Source: Zeimonas sp032027205 (GTDB lineage Bacteria > Pseudomonadota > Gammaproteobacteria > Burkholderiales > Burkholderiaceae_E). Taken from it: a DNA stretch of 64,000 bases. Of this stretch, positions 28,899-38,144 are shown piece after piece; position 1 is the stretch's first letter, and each line of letters opens with the position of its first letter. The notes beneath the pieces are model-generated. The model ran no database searches. It saw only the letters and a program-made list of their open reading frames with translations, and was not told where the DNA came from. The stretch lies in contig JAVSMN010000001.1 of assembly GCA_032027205.1 (NCBI GenBank), positions 2,793,418 to 2,857,417 on the forward strand. The letters are read 5' to 3'. The translations under genes and the position numbers were made by a program.

Positions 28899-31731
28899 GT
28901 CCGAAAAGAAAACGCTTCTGCTGGTTGACGGCTCGGGGTATCTGTATCGCGCTTTCCATGCGCTTCCGGATCTGCGCAACAAGTCGGGCGAGCCCACCGG
29001 CGCGGTCTACGGCATGGTGGCGATGCTACGGCGTCTGCGTGCGGACGGCAAACCGAACGGCTTCCCGGCCGCGACGTATGGTGCCGTCGTGTTCGACGCG
29101 CCGGGCAAGACCTTCCGTGACGACTGGTATCCCGAGTACAAGGCGAACCGCAGGGCGATGCCCGACGACCTCTCGCGGCAGATTCCGGTCATCCACGAGA
29201 TCGTGCGCGCACTCGGCTGGCCGCTCGTGATGATCGACGGCATCGAGGCCGACGACGTCATCGGCACGCTCGCGGCGCAGGCGCGCGCGCGCGGAATGAA
29301 GACGATCGTTTCCACCGGCGACAAGGATCTCGCGCAGCTCGTCGACGACGACGTCGTGCTGGTCAACACGATGACGCGCGACGGCGGCCCCGGCGAGCGG
29401 CTCGACCGCGACGGCGTGGTGGCCAAGTTCGGCGTCGCGCCCGAGCGCATCGTCGACTGGCTCACGCTGGTCGGCGATTCGGTCGACAACGTGCCCGGCG
29501 TCGAAAAGGTCGGGCCGAAGACGGCGGCGAAGTGGCTCGGGCAATACGGGTCGCTCGATGCGCTCGTCGAGCAGGCGCACGAGGTGGGCGGAGCGGCCGG
29601 CAACAACCTGCGCAACGCGCTCGACTGGCTGCCGACGGCGCGCCGGCTCGTCACCGTGAAGACCGACTGCGAGCTGGCGCCGCAGGTCGAGTCGATCGAG
29701 GGTTCGCTCGCCTTCGCGCAAGCCGATCGCGCGCAACTGCGCGAGCTGTTCGAGCGGTGCAATTTTCGCAGCTGGCTGCGCGAGATCGACGGGGAGGGCG
29801 CGGTCGCGCCGGCCGCGAGGAGCGCGTCGAGCGCGTCGAGCGCGGGCGGCGATGCACTCGAGGCGCAAGCCGGCGCCGGCCCGGTGCTGGCCGATGCCGC
29901 GGCGCCGGCGCGCGCGCCCGCGCCGCCACTGCGCTATGAGACCGTGCTCGACGACGAGCGGCTCGACTGGTGGATGCGGCGCATCGAAGCCGCCGAGCTC
30001 GTCGCTTTCGACACCGAGACGACGTCGCTCGATCCGATGTGCGCCGAGATCGTCGGCCTGTCGCTCGCGGTCGAGCCCTACGAAGCGTGCTACGTGCCGA
30101 TGGCGCACGACTACGCAGGCGCGCCGACGCAGCTGTCGCGCGAGCACGTGCTGGAACGGATGCGCGCCTGGCTCGAGGCCGAGACGCGCGCGAAGGTCGG
30201 CCAGAACCTGAAGTACGACGCCCACGTGCTCGCCAATCACGGCATCCGGCTGGCCGGCATCGCACACGACACATTGCTCGAGAGCTACGTGCTCGAGGCG
30301 CATCGCAACCACGATCTCGACTCGCTCGCCGATCGCCATCTCGACCGGCATACGATCCGCTACACCGACGTCGCCGGCAAGGGCGCGAAGCAGATTCCGT
30401 TCGCGCAGGTCGACCTCGAGTCGGCCACGCGCTACGCGGCGGAGGACGCCGACGTCGCGATGCACCTGCACCGCACGCTGTACCCCGACATCGCCGCCGA
30501 CCCGAAACTCGAGTACGTGTATCGGGAGATCGAGTTGCCGGTCTCGCGCGTGCTGCAGACGATGGAGCGCACCGGCGTGCTGATCGACGCCGAGGCGATG
30601 ACGAAGCAGTCGGAGGAGCTTGGCCAGCGCATGTACGCGCTCGAGCGACAGGCGGTGGAGCTGGTGGGCGCGCCGCTGAACATGGGCTCGCCGAAGCAGC
30701 TGTGCGAGGTGCTCTACGAGGGGCTCGGGCTGCCGGTGCTCAAGCGCACGGCGAGCGGCGCACCGTCCACCGACGAGGACGTGCTCGAGAAGCTCGCGCA
30801 GGATTACCCGCTGCCGCGCATCGTGCTCGACTGGCGATCGCTGTCCAAGCTCAAGGGCACCTATACCGACAAGCTGCCGAAGATGGTCGACGCGCGCAGC
30901 GGGCGCGTGCACACGCGCTATTCGCAGGCGGTGGCGGTCACCGGCCGGCTCGCGTCGAGCGATCCGAACCTGCAGAACATCCCGATCCGCACCGCCGAGG
31001 GCCGGCGCATCCGCGAAGCGTTCGTTGCGCCGGCGGGCTCGAAGATCGTCTCGGCCGACTACTCGCAGATCGAGTTGCGCATCATGGCGCACATCTCGGG
31101 CGACGAGAACCTGCTGCACGCCTTCTCGCAGGGCATGGACGTGCATCGAGCCACCGCAGCCGAGATCTTCGGCGTCGAGCCGGCGGACGTCAGCTTCGAG
31201 CAGCGCCGCTACGCGAAGGTGATCAACTTCGGCCTGATGTACGGCATGAGCGCCTTCGGCCTGGCGTCGAATCTCGGCATCGAGCGTGCCGCGGCGAAGA
31301 ACTACATCGAGCGCTATTTCGCGCGCTATCCCGGCGTAGCGCGCTACATGGAGGAAACGCGCGAGCGCGCGCGACGCAACGGTTATGTCGAGACCGCGCT
31401 TGGGCGCCGCCTGTGGATCGCCGAGATCAACAGCCCGAACGGCCCGCGCCGCTCGGGTGCGGAACGTGCGGCGATCAACGCGCCGATGCAGGGCACGGCT
31501 GCCGACCTGATCAAGCTGGCGATGATCGCCGTGCAGCGCTGGATCGAACGCGAAGCGTTGCGCTCGAAGCTGATCCTGCAGGTGCACGACGAGCTCGTGC
31601 TCGAGGTGCCCGACGACGAACTCGACGCGGTGCGCGAGCAGGTGCCGCGGATGATGGGCGCGGTGGCGACGCTCGCGGTTCCGCTCGAAGTGGAGTGCGG
31701 CGTCGGGGCGAACTGGGACCAGGCGCACTGA
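28897..31731 (+). CDS. polA: DNA polymerase I
   Basis: 944 residues with all three activities. The 5'-nuclease domain starts KTLLLVDGSGYLYRAFHALP and includes YKANR and STGDKDLAQLV. The 3'-5' exonuclease domain is intact (LVAFDTETTSLDP, GQNLKYDAHVL, YAAEDADV). The polymerase domain has motif A DYSQIELRIMAHISGDENLL (split at residue 20), the O-helix RRYAKVINFGLMYGMSAFGL and motif C LQVHDELVLEVP. A Ser/Ala-rich linker near residues 305-345 joins the nuclease and exonuclease domains. ATG 28897 has no strong ribosome binding site. Works in Okazaki fragment maturation and excision repair. Confidence 0.98.
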   Translation: MSEKKTLLLVDGSGYLYRAFHALPDLRNKSGEPTGAVYGMVAMLRRLRADGKPNGFPAATYGAVVFDAPGKTFRDDWYPEYKANRRAMPDDLSRQIPVIHEIVRALGWPLVMIDGIEADDVIGTLAAQARARGMKTIVSTGDKDLAQLVDDDVVLVNTMTRDGGPGERLDRDGVVAKFGVAPERIVDWLTLVGDSVDNVPGVEKVGPKTAAKWLGQYGSLDALVEQAHEVGGAAGNNLRNALDWLPTARRLVTVKTDCELAPQVESIEGSLAFAQADRAQLRELFERCNFRSWLREIDGEGAVAPAARSASSASSAGGDALEAQAGAGPVLADAAAPARAPAPPLRYETVLDDERLDWWMRRIEAAELVAFDTETTSLDPMCAEIVGLSLAVEPYEACYVPMAHDYAGAPTQLSREHVLERMRAWLEAETRAKVGQNLKYDAHVLANHGIRLAGIAHDTLLESYVLEAHRNHDLDSLADRHLDRHTIRYTDVAGKGAKQIPFAQVDLESATRYAAEDADVAMHLHRTLYPDIAADPKLEYVYREIELPVSRVLQTMERTGVLIDAEAMTKQSEELGQRMYALERQAVELVGAPLNMGSPKQLCEVLYEGLGLPVLKRTASGAPSTDEDVLEKLAQDYPLPRIVLDWRSLSKLKGTYTDKLPKMVDARSGRVHTRYSQAVAVTGRLASSDPNLQNIPIRTAEGRRIREAFVAPAGSKIVSADYSQIELRIMAHISGDENLLHAFSQGMDVHRATAAEIFGVEPADVSFEQRRYAKVINFGLMYGMSAFGLASNLGIERAAAKNYIERYFARYPGVARYMEETRERARRNGYVETALGRRLWIAEINSPNGPRRSGAERAAINAPMQGTAADLIKLAMIAVQRWIEREALRSKLILQVHDELVLEVPDDELDAVREQVPRMMGAVATLAVPLEVECGVGANWDQAH

Positions 31732-31733
31732 CC

Positions 31734-32519
31734 GTGTCCTCGACGCTCGCGGCGATCGTCGCCGCTACCCTGCTCTCGGGCGCCGCGAGCGTGCTGATTG
31801 CCGCGTGGCTGTCGCTGTCGCTGCTGGCGGCGGTCGTGCAAAGGCTGGTGAGCCTGTCGGCGGGCCTGCTGCTCGGATCGGCGATCCTGAACCTGCTGCC
31901 CGAGGCCTTCGAATCGGGCGTCGATCTTCATTCGCTTTCGTGGGCGCTGCTGGCCAGCATCATCGCCTTCTTCACGCTCGAGAAATTCGCGGTGCTGCGC
32001 CACAGTCACCATCACGAGCACGATGGCCACGGGCACCATCACGGGCACGACCGCGACGAAGCCGGTCCCGCGGGACTCGTGGTGCTGGTCGGCGACACGA
32101 TCCACAACACCGCCGATGGCGTGATGATCGCCGCGGCCTTTCTCGCCGATCCGGCGCTCGGCTGGATCACGACGGCGGCGATCGCCGCGCACGAGATCCC
32201 GCAGGAGATCGGCGACTTCATCGTGCTGATCAACGCGGGCTACACACGCCGGCGCGCGCTCGTCTACAACCTGCTCAGCGGCGCTGCGGCAGTGATCGGA
32301 GGGGTAGTCGGCTACTTCGCTCTCGAGCACGGCCGTGCGTTGCTGCCCTACGTGCTCGTCGTCGCCGCGGCGAGCTTCGTCTACGTGGCGCTCGCCGACC
32401 TGATCCCGGGCCTGCACCGCGAGACGCGCCGCGATGGCGAGTGGTTCTGGCAGTTCGCGCTGATGCTCGGCGGCGTCGGCCTGATCGCGCTGTTCGGATC
32501 CTTCGCGCACGGGCACTGA
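31734..32519 (+). CDS. ZIP family divalent metal transporter
   Basis: 261-residue inner-membrane transporter of zinc or other divalent cations. Eight hydrophobic helices are visible with a His-rich loop (HSHHHEHDGHGHHHGHD) between helices 3 and 4. The transport-site helices are GDTIHNTADGVMIA (HNxxD) and AAHEIPQEIGD (HExxxE-like). The start is GTG at 31734, two bases after the polA stop; the frame remains open through polA upstream, but the transporter begins here. Metal identity cannot be told from sequence. Confidence 0.88.
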   Translation: MSSTLAAIVAATLLSGAASVLIAAWLSLSLLAAVVQRLVSLSAGLLLGSAILNLLPEAFESGVDLHSLSWALLASIIAFFTLEKFAVLRHSHHHEHDGHGHHHGHDRDEAGPAGLVVLVGDTIHNTADGVMIAAAFLADPALGWITTAAIAAHEIPQEIGDFIVLINAGYTRRRALVYNLLSGAAAVIGGVVGYFALEHGRALLPYVLVVAAASFVYVALADLIPGLHRETRRDGEWFWQFALMLGGVGLIALFGSFAHGH

Positions 32520-32533
32520 AACGCGTTGCCGAA

Positions 32534-32557
32534 GCGGGCGCAGGCGCCGATGCCCGC
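32534..32557. terminator. Possible weak hairpin between convergent genes
   Basis: GCGGGC at 32534-32539 can pair with GCCCGC at 32552-32557 in the 47-base gap between the converging ZIP and exonuclease-fusion genes. There is no T-run, so termination activity is uncertain. Confidence 0.25.
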
Positions 32558-32566
32558 GCGCGCCGT

Positions 32567-34822
32567 TCAATAGCGCAGGCGCGCGTGCCAGGTCTGCTGC
32601 GCGGCATCGAGCGCCTGCTGCAGCGTGCGCACCCCGCGCGCCTCGAGCAGCGGAACCAGCTTCAGGAAGATCTCCGCGGTGACGAGCGCGTCGCCGAGCG
32701 CGCTGTGCCGTCCCGACAGCGCGACGCCGAGTCGTGCGGCGAGCGCTTCGAGCGAATGCGACGGCTGCTGCGGATGCACGTGCGCCGACAGCAGCAGCGT
32801 GTCGAGCACCGGCTGGTCGAAGACGACGCCCGCCTCGGCCTCGGCTTCGCGCAGGAAGCGCATGTCGAAGGCGGCGTTGTGACCGACCAGTACCGAGTCG
32901 CGCGCGAACGCGTGAAACAGAGGCAGCACCTGTGCAATGCTCGGCTGGCCGGCGAGCATCGCGGCGTCGAGGCCGTGGATCGCGACCGACGCGGCCGAGA
33001 CCGCACGCTGCGGATCGACGAGCCGCTCGAAGCATTCGTTGCGGCGCAGCTTGCCGGCGACGATGCGCGCTGCGCCGATCTGCACGATGCGATCGCCGCG
33101 CGACGGATCGAGACCCGTCGTCTCGGTGTCGAAGACGGTGCAGGTCAGCTCGGCGAGTGCACGGTCGGCGAGCGCGCGAGTGGGTCCCGCGTCGCGAAAG
33201 AGATCGAAGTCGTAGTACTCGGGGCGGCTTTCCTGGGGGCCGCGCGCATCCGATGAAGCGGCCGGCCGTGCCGAGTCGGCTGCGCCGCGCGCACCGGCGC
33301 CCGGCTCGCGTTGGGCATGGGCGGTCGATGCGTCGGGGATCGGCAGCAGCAGTCGAAACAAGCTCTCGTGCCGCGCGCGATCGCGCTGGTACCAGATCTC
33401 GCCGTCGTGCCGCTCGAGCACGTCGCGCACGGTGAGCGAGCTCGACAGCGGGCCGGAGCGCATCGAGTCGGTTTCCCAGGCCGTCACCGTTTCGGTGCTC
33501 AACGCGAGTCCCTGCCAGACGAGATCGAGATGCGCCCGCGCGCCCGCAGGTGCCAGCCGCAGTCGCAGCACCCGCACCGCGTATTCGTCGACCAGGCGCG
33601 CGGCGAGGTGTACGAGCGCCTGCAGCAGCGAGAAGCTGTCGACCTTCAGCCAGAGCGCGGCATCGACCGCGTCGGCGTCGACGCGGCAATGCAGGCTGGA
33701 CTCGATGCGCTCGCGGACTGCGGCGAGCAGGTCGGCGCCCGCCATGTCCTCGAGCGGCCAGCGCGTCTTCTGCGCCTGCACGTCGCGTGCGGCGGCGTCG
33801 TGCAGGCGCGCGCCCATCCTGTGCACCTCGTCGCGGATCACTGCGCGCAGGCGCTCGCGCGTCGCGTCGTCGACGTCGGGGTAGTCGATCATCTCGACGG
33901 CGGCCTGCAGGTTGCCGAGCGACGCGCGGGTACCCTCGATCAGTTCGTGCATCGTGCGATCGCGCAGCGAGGCGTCGGCGAAGGGCTCGGTCACATCCTC
34001 GAGCATCAGCAGGTATCCGCCGAACTTCGTCGTGGACGACTCGCTGCTTGCCGACTGCGTGTCGTCGGCGTCCCGCACCGGCACCATGTGCGCGCGCAGC
34101 AGCATCCCGCCGCGCGCGGTGGTGAGGAACTGCGCGGACGGATGCTCGTCGCCGCGCTGCATCCGCAGGCGGATCGTCTGCAGCGCGTGTGCGATCAGCG
34201 CCGGATCGAACACTTCGTGGATTGAACGGCCCAGTCCGATCAACGCGCTGCCGCCGTGCGGCGCGGGCGCGTCCGATCGCCCCCGAAACTGCTCCAGCGC
34301 GCGGTGGTTGTAGAGCAGGATGCGCCCGTCGAGATTGCAGACGACAACGCTCTGCGCCAATTCGGTCATCAGCGCGGCCAGCCGGCTGCGCTGGCGTTCG
34401 ATCTCGCGGCTGGCGTCGCGCACGCGCCGTTCGATGTCGGCGCGCATCTCGCCGCGCTGGCGCACGAGCGCGTTGAAGGCGCTCGCCAGCGCGCGGTTTT
34501 GCGCGCTTCCGTCGGGCTCGATCTCGCCTTCGGCGGCGCCGGCGAGCAGCGCCTGCGCGCGCTCGGCGAGCCGCGCCGGCGCGGCGATGCGGCGCTCCCA
34601 TGCGGCGCGTGCGACGAGCCCGAGCGCGAGCGCAAGCAGCAGCCCGAGGAATAGCAGCATCGCCGCGCGCGGCGCCAGCCAGCGCATCAGCAGAGCCCGC
34701 TCGTCAGGATCCAGCGTCCACGCGAAGAAGGCACCCGCGCCGATCGTCCAGGCCGCCAGCACCAGCGCCGGCGCGAGCGCGAATCCAAGCGCGCCGATCG
34801 CGCGACGTGTCTGCGGCGTCAC
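32567..34822 (-). CDS. Membrane PAS/degenerate histidine kinase fused to DEDDh (DnaQ-like) exonuclease
   Basis: 751 residues. Helices at about 13-35 and 49-72, a HAMP/coiled-coil stretch to about 150, a PAS-like domain (VVVCNLDGRILLYNHRALEQF, split near residue 160), then a DHp/ATPase-like region. That region keeps helical shape and a terminal DVLERHDGEIWYQRD block resembling the end of a kinase ATPase, but has no HELRTP-type phosphoacceptor and no intact N or G boxes. From residue 560 follows a complete 3'-5' exonuclease: FDTETTG (D565, E567), GHNAAFDMRFL (D653) and HSALGDA (H706, D711). GTG start at 34822 overlaps the response-regulator stop (GTGA). Likely a sensor pseudokinase with nuclease output, coupled to the acetate operon. 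Confidence 0.88.
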   Translation of the reverse strand: MTPQTRRAIGALGFALAPALVLAAWTIGAGAFFAWTLDPDERALLMRWLAPRAAMLLFLGLLLALALGLVARAAWERRIAAPARLAERAQALLAGAAEGEIEPDGSAQNRALASAFNALVRQRGEMRADIERRVRDASREIERQRSRLAALMTELAQSVVVCNLDGRILLYNHRALEQFRGRSDAPAPHGGSALIGLGRSIHEVFDPALIAHALQTIRLRMQRGDEHPSAQFLTTARGGMLLRAHMVPVRDADDTQSASSESSTTKFGGYLLMLEDVTEPFADASLRDRTMHELIEGTRASLGNLQAAVEMIDYPDVDDATRERLRAVIRDEVHRMGARLHDAAARDVQAQKTRWPLEDMAGADLLAAVRERIESSLHCRVDADAVDAALWLKVDSFSLLQALVHLAARLVDEYAVRVLRLRLAPAGARAHLDLVWQGLALSTETVTAWETDSMRSGPLSSSLTVRDVLERHDGEIWYQRDRARHESLFRLLLPIPDASTAHAQREPGAGARGAADSARPAASSDARGPQESRPEYYDFDLFRDAGPTRALADRALAELTCTVFDTETTGLDPSRGDRIVQIGAARIVAGKLRRNECFERLVDPQRAVSAASVAIHGLDAAMLAGQPSIAQVLPLFHAFARDSVLVGHNAAFDMRFLREAEAEAGVVFDQPVLDTLLLSAHVHPQQPSHSLEALAARLGVALSGRHSALGDALVTAEIFLKLVPLLEARGVRTLQQALDAAQQTWHARLRY

Positions 34823-35193
34823 GCTCCGCCTTCGAGCAGCTGGCGCACGCGGGCGGCCAACTCGCGCGTCGAGATCGGCTTCGTCACGTACGCGTCGGCG
34901 CCGAGCGCCAGTCCCTTGGCGACATCGGGATCGCGCCCCTTCGCAGTGAGCAGCACGATGCGCACGCCGGCCAGCGACTCGTCGGCGCGTACCGTCTGGC
35001 AGACTTCGAAGCCGCTCTTGCCCGGCATCATCACGTCGAGCAGCACGAGGTCGGGGCGCTCGCGCCGGATCGCCTCGAGCGCCTGGTCGCCGTCGCCGGC
35101 GAGCAGCACTTCGTAGCCCTCGCGTTTCATCAGGTACTCGAGCGGAATCACGATGTTCGGCTCGTCGTCGGCGATCAGGACCTTGTGCGTCAC
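34819..35193 (-). CDS. Receiver-only response regulator
   Basis: 124 residues comprising a single CheY-like receiver with no output domain. Acidic pocket D9/D10 (LIADDEPN), phosphoacceptor D53 (LVLLDVMMPG), the LLTAKG switch Thr and the VTKPIS lysine near 105 are all present, so it should be phosphorylatable. The GTG at 35193 is preceded by GGAGGA at seven-base spacing and overlaps the TGA of the kinase gene (GTGA). Its natural donor is therefore the transporter-kinase immediately upstream. The effect of phosphorylation is not evident; the exonuclease fusion directly downstream is a possible partner. Confidence 0.93.
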   Translation of the reverse strand: MTHKVLIADDEPNIVIPLEYLMKREGYEVLLAGDGDQALEAIRRERPDLVLLDVMMPGKSGFEVCQTVRADESLAGVRIVLLTAKGRDPDVAKGLALGADAYVTKPISTRELAARVRQLLEGGA

Positions 35194-37937
35194 GGCGTCT
35201 TCCTCCACGGCAGCTCGAAGCCGACGCAGGCGCCTCGCCCGGGCGGCGAATGCAGCCACATCGTTCCGCCCAGGTGCTCGACGATGCTGCGACTGATCGG
35301 CAGCCCAAGTCCGGTGCCTTCGCGTCTCGCCGTCCCGCTGTCGGCCTGTCGAAACTTCTCGAACACGAGCGCCTGCTGCCCCGGCGGCACGCCGGGCCCG
35401 TTGTCCTGCACCTCGACGCGCACGCCGCGCTCGTCCGCATCGAGGCGCACGTCGATGCGGCCGCCTTCGCGCGGCACGAACTTCGCGGCGTTCGACAGCA
35501 GGTTCATCATCACCTGCATCAGCCGATCGGCGTCGGCGCGCACTGCCGGCAACGCGGGCGGCATCGCCAGCGTGATCTGCGCGCCGCGCTCCTGCAGCAT
35601 CGGGCGTGCGGTCTGCACGGCGCGCTCGAGCAGCGCGCGCAGGTCGACTTCGTCGTCGTGCCACTCGGCGTTGCCGGACTCGATCTTCGCCATGTCGAGC
35701 ACCTGGTCGACCAGGCGCGACAGGCGCTCGGTTTCCGACACGATGATGCCGACGAATCGTTGGCGCTGGCCGCTTTCCATGTCGGGATCGTCGACGATCA
35801 GCTCGGCGAGCGCGCGGATCGACGTCAACGGCGTGCGCAACTCGTGCGTGACCGACGACATGAAGTCGTCCTTCAGGCGATCGAGGCTCATCAGCTGCTC
35901 GTTGGCCGCGCGCAGTTCGTCGCCGACGCGTTCGAGCTCGCGCGAGTGCGCGCGCAGTTGCGTGGCTTCGTCGACGATGCGCGCAACGTCGGAGACGGCC
36001 AGCGGCTCCTCCTCGACGACCGAGGCGACCATCACGCGCGCCGACGCGCTTCCGATCGCGCCGGCGAGTTGCGACTCGACGAACTGCACGAGGCGCGCAT
36101 CGGCGGGAATCGCCTCGACGGCGACCGCGCCCGTGCGCGCGGCGTAGTCGGCGAGCAGGCGCTCGGCGGCCTCGCGACCGAGAAAGCGCGCGGCCAGCGC
36201 GCGCAGGTCGGCCACGCGCGCGCGGCCGCGCCAGAACACCGGCGCGTACGCTGCATCGCCCGCCCCGGCCGGGTGGGCGTGCGCCGGGACGTCGACGAAC
36301 AGCATCGCCTGGCTCGCCTCGCGCGCCGACGGGCGGCGAGCGAGCGAGACGACGACGTACAGGCCGGCGTTGACCAGCAGGCTCCAGAACAGCGCGTGCG
36401 TGAGGCCGTCCAGCCGCGTCATGCCGAACAGCTGCTCCGGGCGCAACCATCCGATGCCGAAGGGACCGTCGCGCACGAAACCGGAAAGACCGGCGCCGAG
36501 CCAGCCCGATCGCGCGATCGACGGCAGCATCAGCGTGTAGACCCACAGCGCGAAGCCCGCCGCCAAGCCGGCCAGCGCGCCGTCGCGTGTGCCGCCCTTC
36601 CAGTAGATGCCGCCGAACAGCGCCGGTGCGAACTGTGCCACCGCCGCGAAGCTGATCAGGCCGATGCTCACCAGCGCGTAGGCCTCGCCGGCGAGTCGGA
36701 AGTACAGATAGCCCAGCAGCAGCAACGCGAGGATCGCGACGCGCCGGATGCCCAGCAGCAGTCCCGTCAGGTCGCGCGCCGCGCGCAGGCCGAAGCGCCG
36801 GGTGCGCAGCAGCAGCGGCATGACGAGATCGTTCGACAGCATCGTCGCGACCGCAATCGCTTCGACGATCACCATGCCGGTGGCGGCCGACAGCCCGCCG
36901 ACGAAGGCGAGCAGTGCGAGGCCGTGCGCGCCGGCCGACATCGGCAGCGACAGCACGAAGGTCTCGGGGTTCGCAACGGCGCCGCGGAAGTGCAACAGCC
37001 CGCCGAGCGCGATCGGCAGCACGAACAGGTTGATCAGCAGCAGATACAGCGGGAACGCCCACGAGGCGCGTCGCAGATGGCGCTCGTCGACGTTCTCGAT
37101 GACGATCACCTGGAACTGGCGCGGCAGCAGGATCACCGAGAGCATCGCCAGCAGCATCAGCGCGAACCACTGGTCGTAGGCGAAGGGCGCGGAAGCGTCG
37201 CCGGCGAGCAGCGCGCCGATCGCCGGGTCGGCGAGCGAGCGCTCGAAGATCTGGCCGGGCCCGTCGAACAGGCTCCAGCTGACGAACGCGCCCACGGCGA
37301 GGAAGGCGACGAGCTTGACGACCGATTCGACGGCGATCGCGGCAACCAGGCCCTCGTGCCGCTCGGTGGCGTCGAGATGGCGCGTGCCGAAGATCATCGT
37401 GAAGCCGGCGAGCACGAGCGCGATGTACAGCGTGCTGTCGCGCCACCACGGCTCGAGCGCTGCCGGCAGGTCGTCGGTTCCGGTGAGCAGCGTGAAGCCG
37501 CTGGCCACCGCCTTCAACTGCAGCGCCATGTACGGCACGATGCCGATCACGGCGATCAGCGTGACCAGCGCCGCCAGCGACGGGCTCTTGCCGTGGCGGC
37601 TGGCGATGAAATCGGCGATCGAGGTCAGCCGGTGCGCACGCGCGATCCGAATGATCTTGCGCAGCACGACGCCGGCCAGGATCATCGCCAACGTGGGCCC
37701 CAGGTAGATCGGCAGGAACCAGACGCCGGAATCGGCCGCGCGGCCGACGCTGCCGAAATACGTCCACGCAGTGCAGTACACGCCCATCGACAGCGCGTAG
37801 ACCCAGGCGTTGCCGATCACCGAGCGTCCCTGGCCGGCACGCCGGTCGCCCCAGGCGGCGACGGCGAACAGCATCAGCAGGTAAGCGAAGGACGCGCCGA
37901 CCACCAGCGCGACGGGCAGCACGGCGGATTCGTTCAC
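35190..37937 (-). CDS. Sodium:solute symporter-histidine kinase fusion (CbrA/CrbS type)
   Basis: 915 residues. Residues 1 to about 520 form a 13-helix SLC5/SSS transporter (VYCTAWTYFGSVGRAADSG, LLPRQFQVIVIENVDERHL). A STAC-like region follows (about 545-640: RVADLRALAARFLGREAAERL, LVQFVESQLAGAIGSASARV), then a coiled coil and a full kinase: H698 in VTHELRTPLTS, N-box MMNLLSNAAKF, G1 DNGPGVPP, G2 EGTGLGLPIS. No PAS domain separates STAC from the kinase. The family (CbrA, CrbS) senses or is linked to uptake of small carboxylates, histidine or acetate. Here actP and yjcH upstream favour acetate. GTG start 37937. Confidence 0.92.
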   Translation of the reverse strand: MNESAVLPVALVVGASFAYLLMLFAVAAWGDRRAGQGRSVIGNAWVYALSMGVYCTAWTYFGSVGRAADSGVWFLPIYLGPTLAMILAGVVLRKIIRIARAHRLTSIADFIASRHGKSPSLAALVTLIAVIGIVPYMALQLKAVASGFTLLTGTDDLPAALEPWWRDSTLYIALVLAGFTMIFGTRHLDATERHEGLVAAIAVESVVKLVAFLAVGAFVSWSLFDGPGQIFERSLADPAIGALLAGDASAPFAYDQWFALMLLAMLSVILLPRQFQVIVIENVDERHLRRASWAFPLYLLLINLFVLPIALGGLLHFRGAVANPETFVLSLPMSAGAHGLALLAFVGGLSAATGMVIVEAIAVATMLSNDLVMPLLLRTRRFGLRAARDLTGLLLGIRRVAILALLLLGYLYFRLAGEAYALVSIGLISFAAVAQFAPALFGGIYWKGGTRDGALAGLAAGFALWVYTLMLPSIARSGWLGAGLSGFVRDGPFGIGWLRPEQLFGMTRLDGLTHALFWSLLVNAGLYVVVSLARRPSAREASQAMLFVDVPAHAHPAGAGDAAYAPVFWRGRARVADLRALAARFLGREAAERLLADYAARTGAVAVEAIPADARLVQFVESQLAGAIGSASARVMVASVVEEEPLAVSDVARIVDEATQLRAHSRELERVGDELRAANEQLMSLDRLKDDFMSSVTHELRTPLTSIRALAELIVDDPDMESGQRQRFVGIIVSETERLSRLVDQVLDMAKIESGNAEWHDDEVDLRALLERAVQTARPMLQERGAQITLAMPPALPAVRADADRLMQVMMNLLSNAAKFVPREGGRIDVRLDADERGVRVEVQDNGPGVPPGQQALVFEKFRQADSGTARREGTGLGLPISRSIVEHLGGTMWLHSPPGRGACVGFELPWRKTP

Positions 37938-37943
37938 AGCTTC

Positions 37944-38144
37944 TCAGCCATCGTCGCGCTCGGCGATCCAGGCGAGCGCCGCGATGATCGCGCCCCAGGC
38001 GGCGAACAGCGCCGCCGGCAGCGAAGGCACGCCGAACAGCGTTGCATCGCCCATCCACAGGCTGAGCAACGGATAGTCGAAGACGAGCCAGCCGGCAGCG
38101 AACAGCGCGCACAGGCGCGCGACGGACGAGGGCGGCGCACTCAC
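37944..38144 (-). CDS. Small two-helix membrane protein (66 aa)
   Basis: 66 residues with two hydrophobic segments (about 8-30 and 40-60; LCALFAAGWLVFDYPLLSLW, LPAALFAAWGAIIAALAWI). GTG 38144 overlaps the DUF294 gene's TGA (GTGA), and the gene ends six bases before the transporter-kinase start, so it is locked into the operon. Its position just before a CbrA/CrbS-type kinase suggests an accessory membrane subunit, but no family assignment is made. Confidence 0.68.
   Translation of the reverse strand: MSAPPSSVARLCALFAAGWLVFDYPLLSLWMGDATLFGVPSLPAALFAAWGAIIAALAWIAERDDG

Noticed and set aside
29815..29850. Short tandem repeat of GCGTCGAGC-type units
   Set aside because: It encodes a Ser/Ala linker between PolA domains; a coding low-complexity stretch rather than a repeat element.
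31383..34601. A 1,072-codon minus-strand frame across polA, the ZIP gene and the exonuclease fusion
   Set aside because: It runs antisense or out of frame to genes with intact motifs and has only Arg-rich low-complexity sequence.
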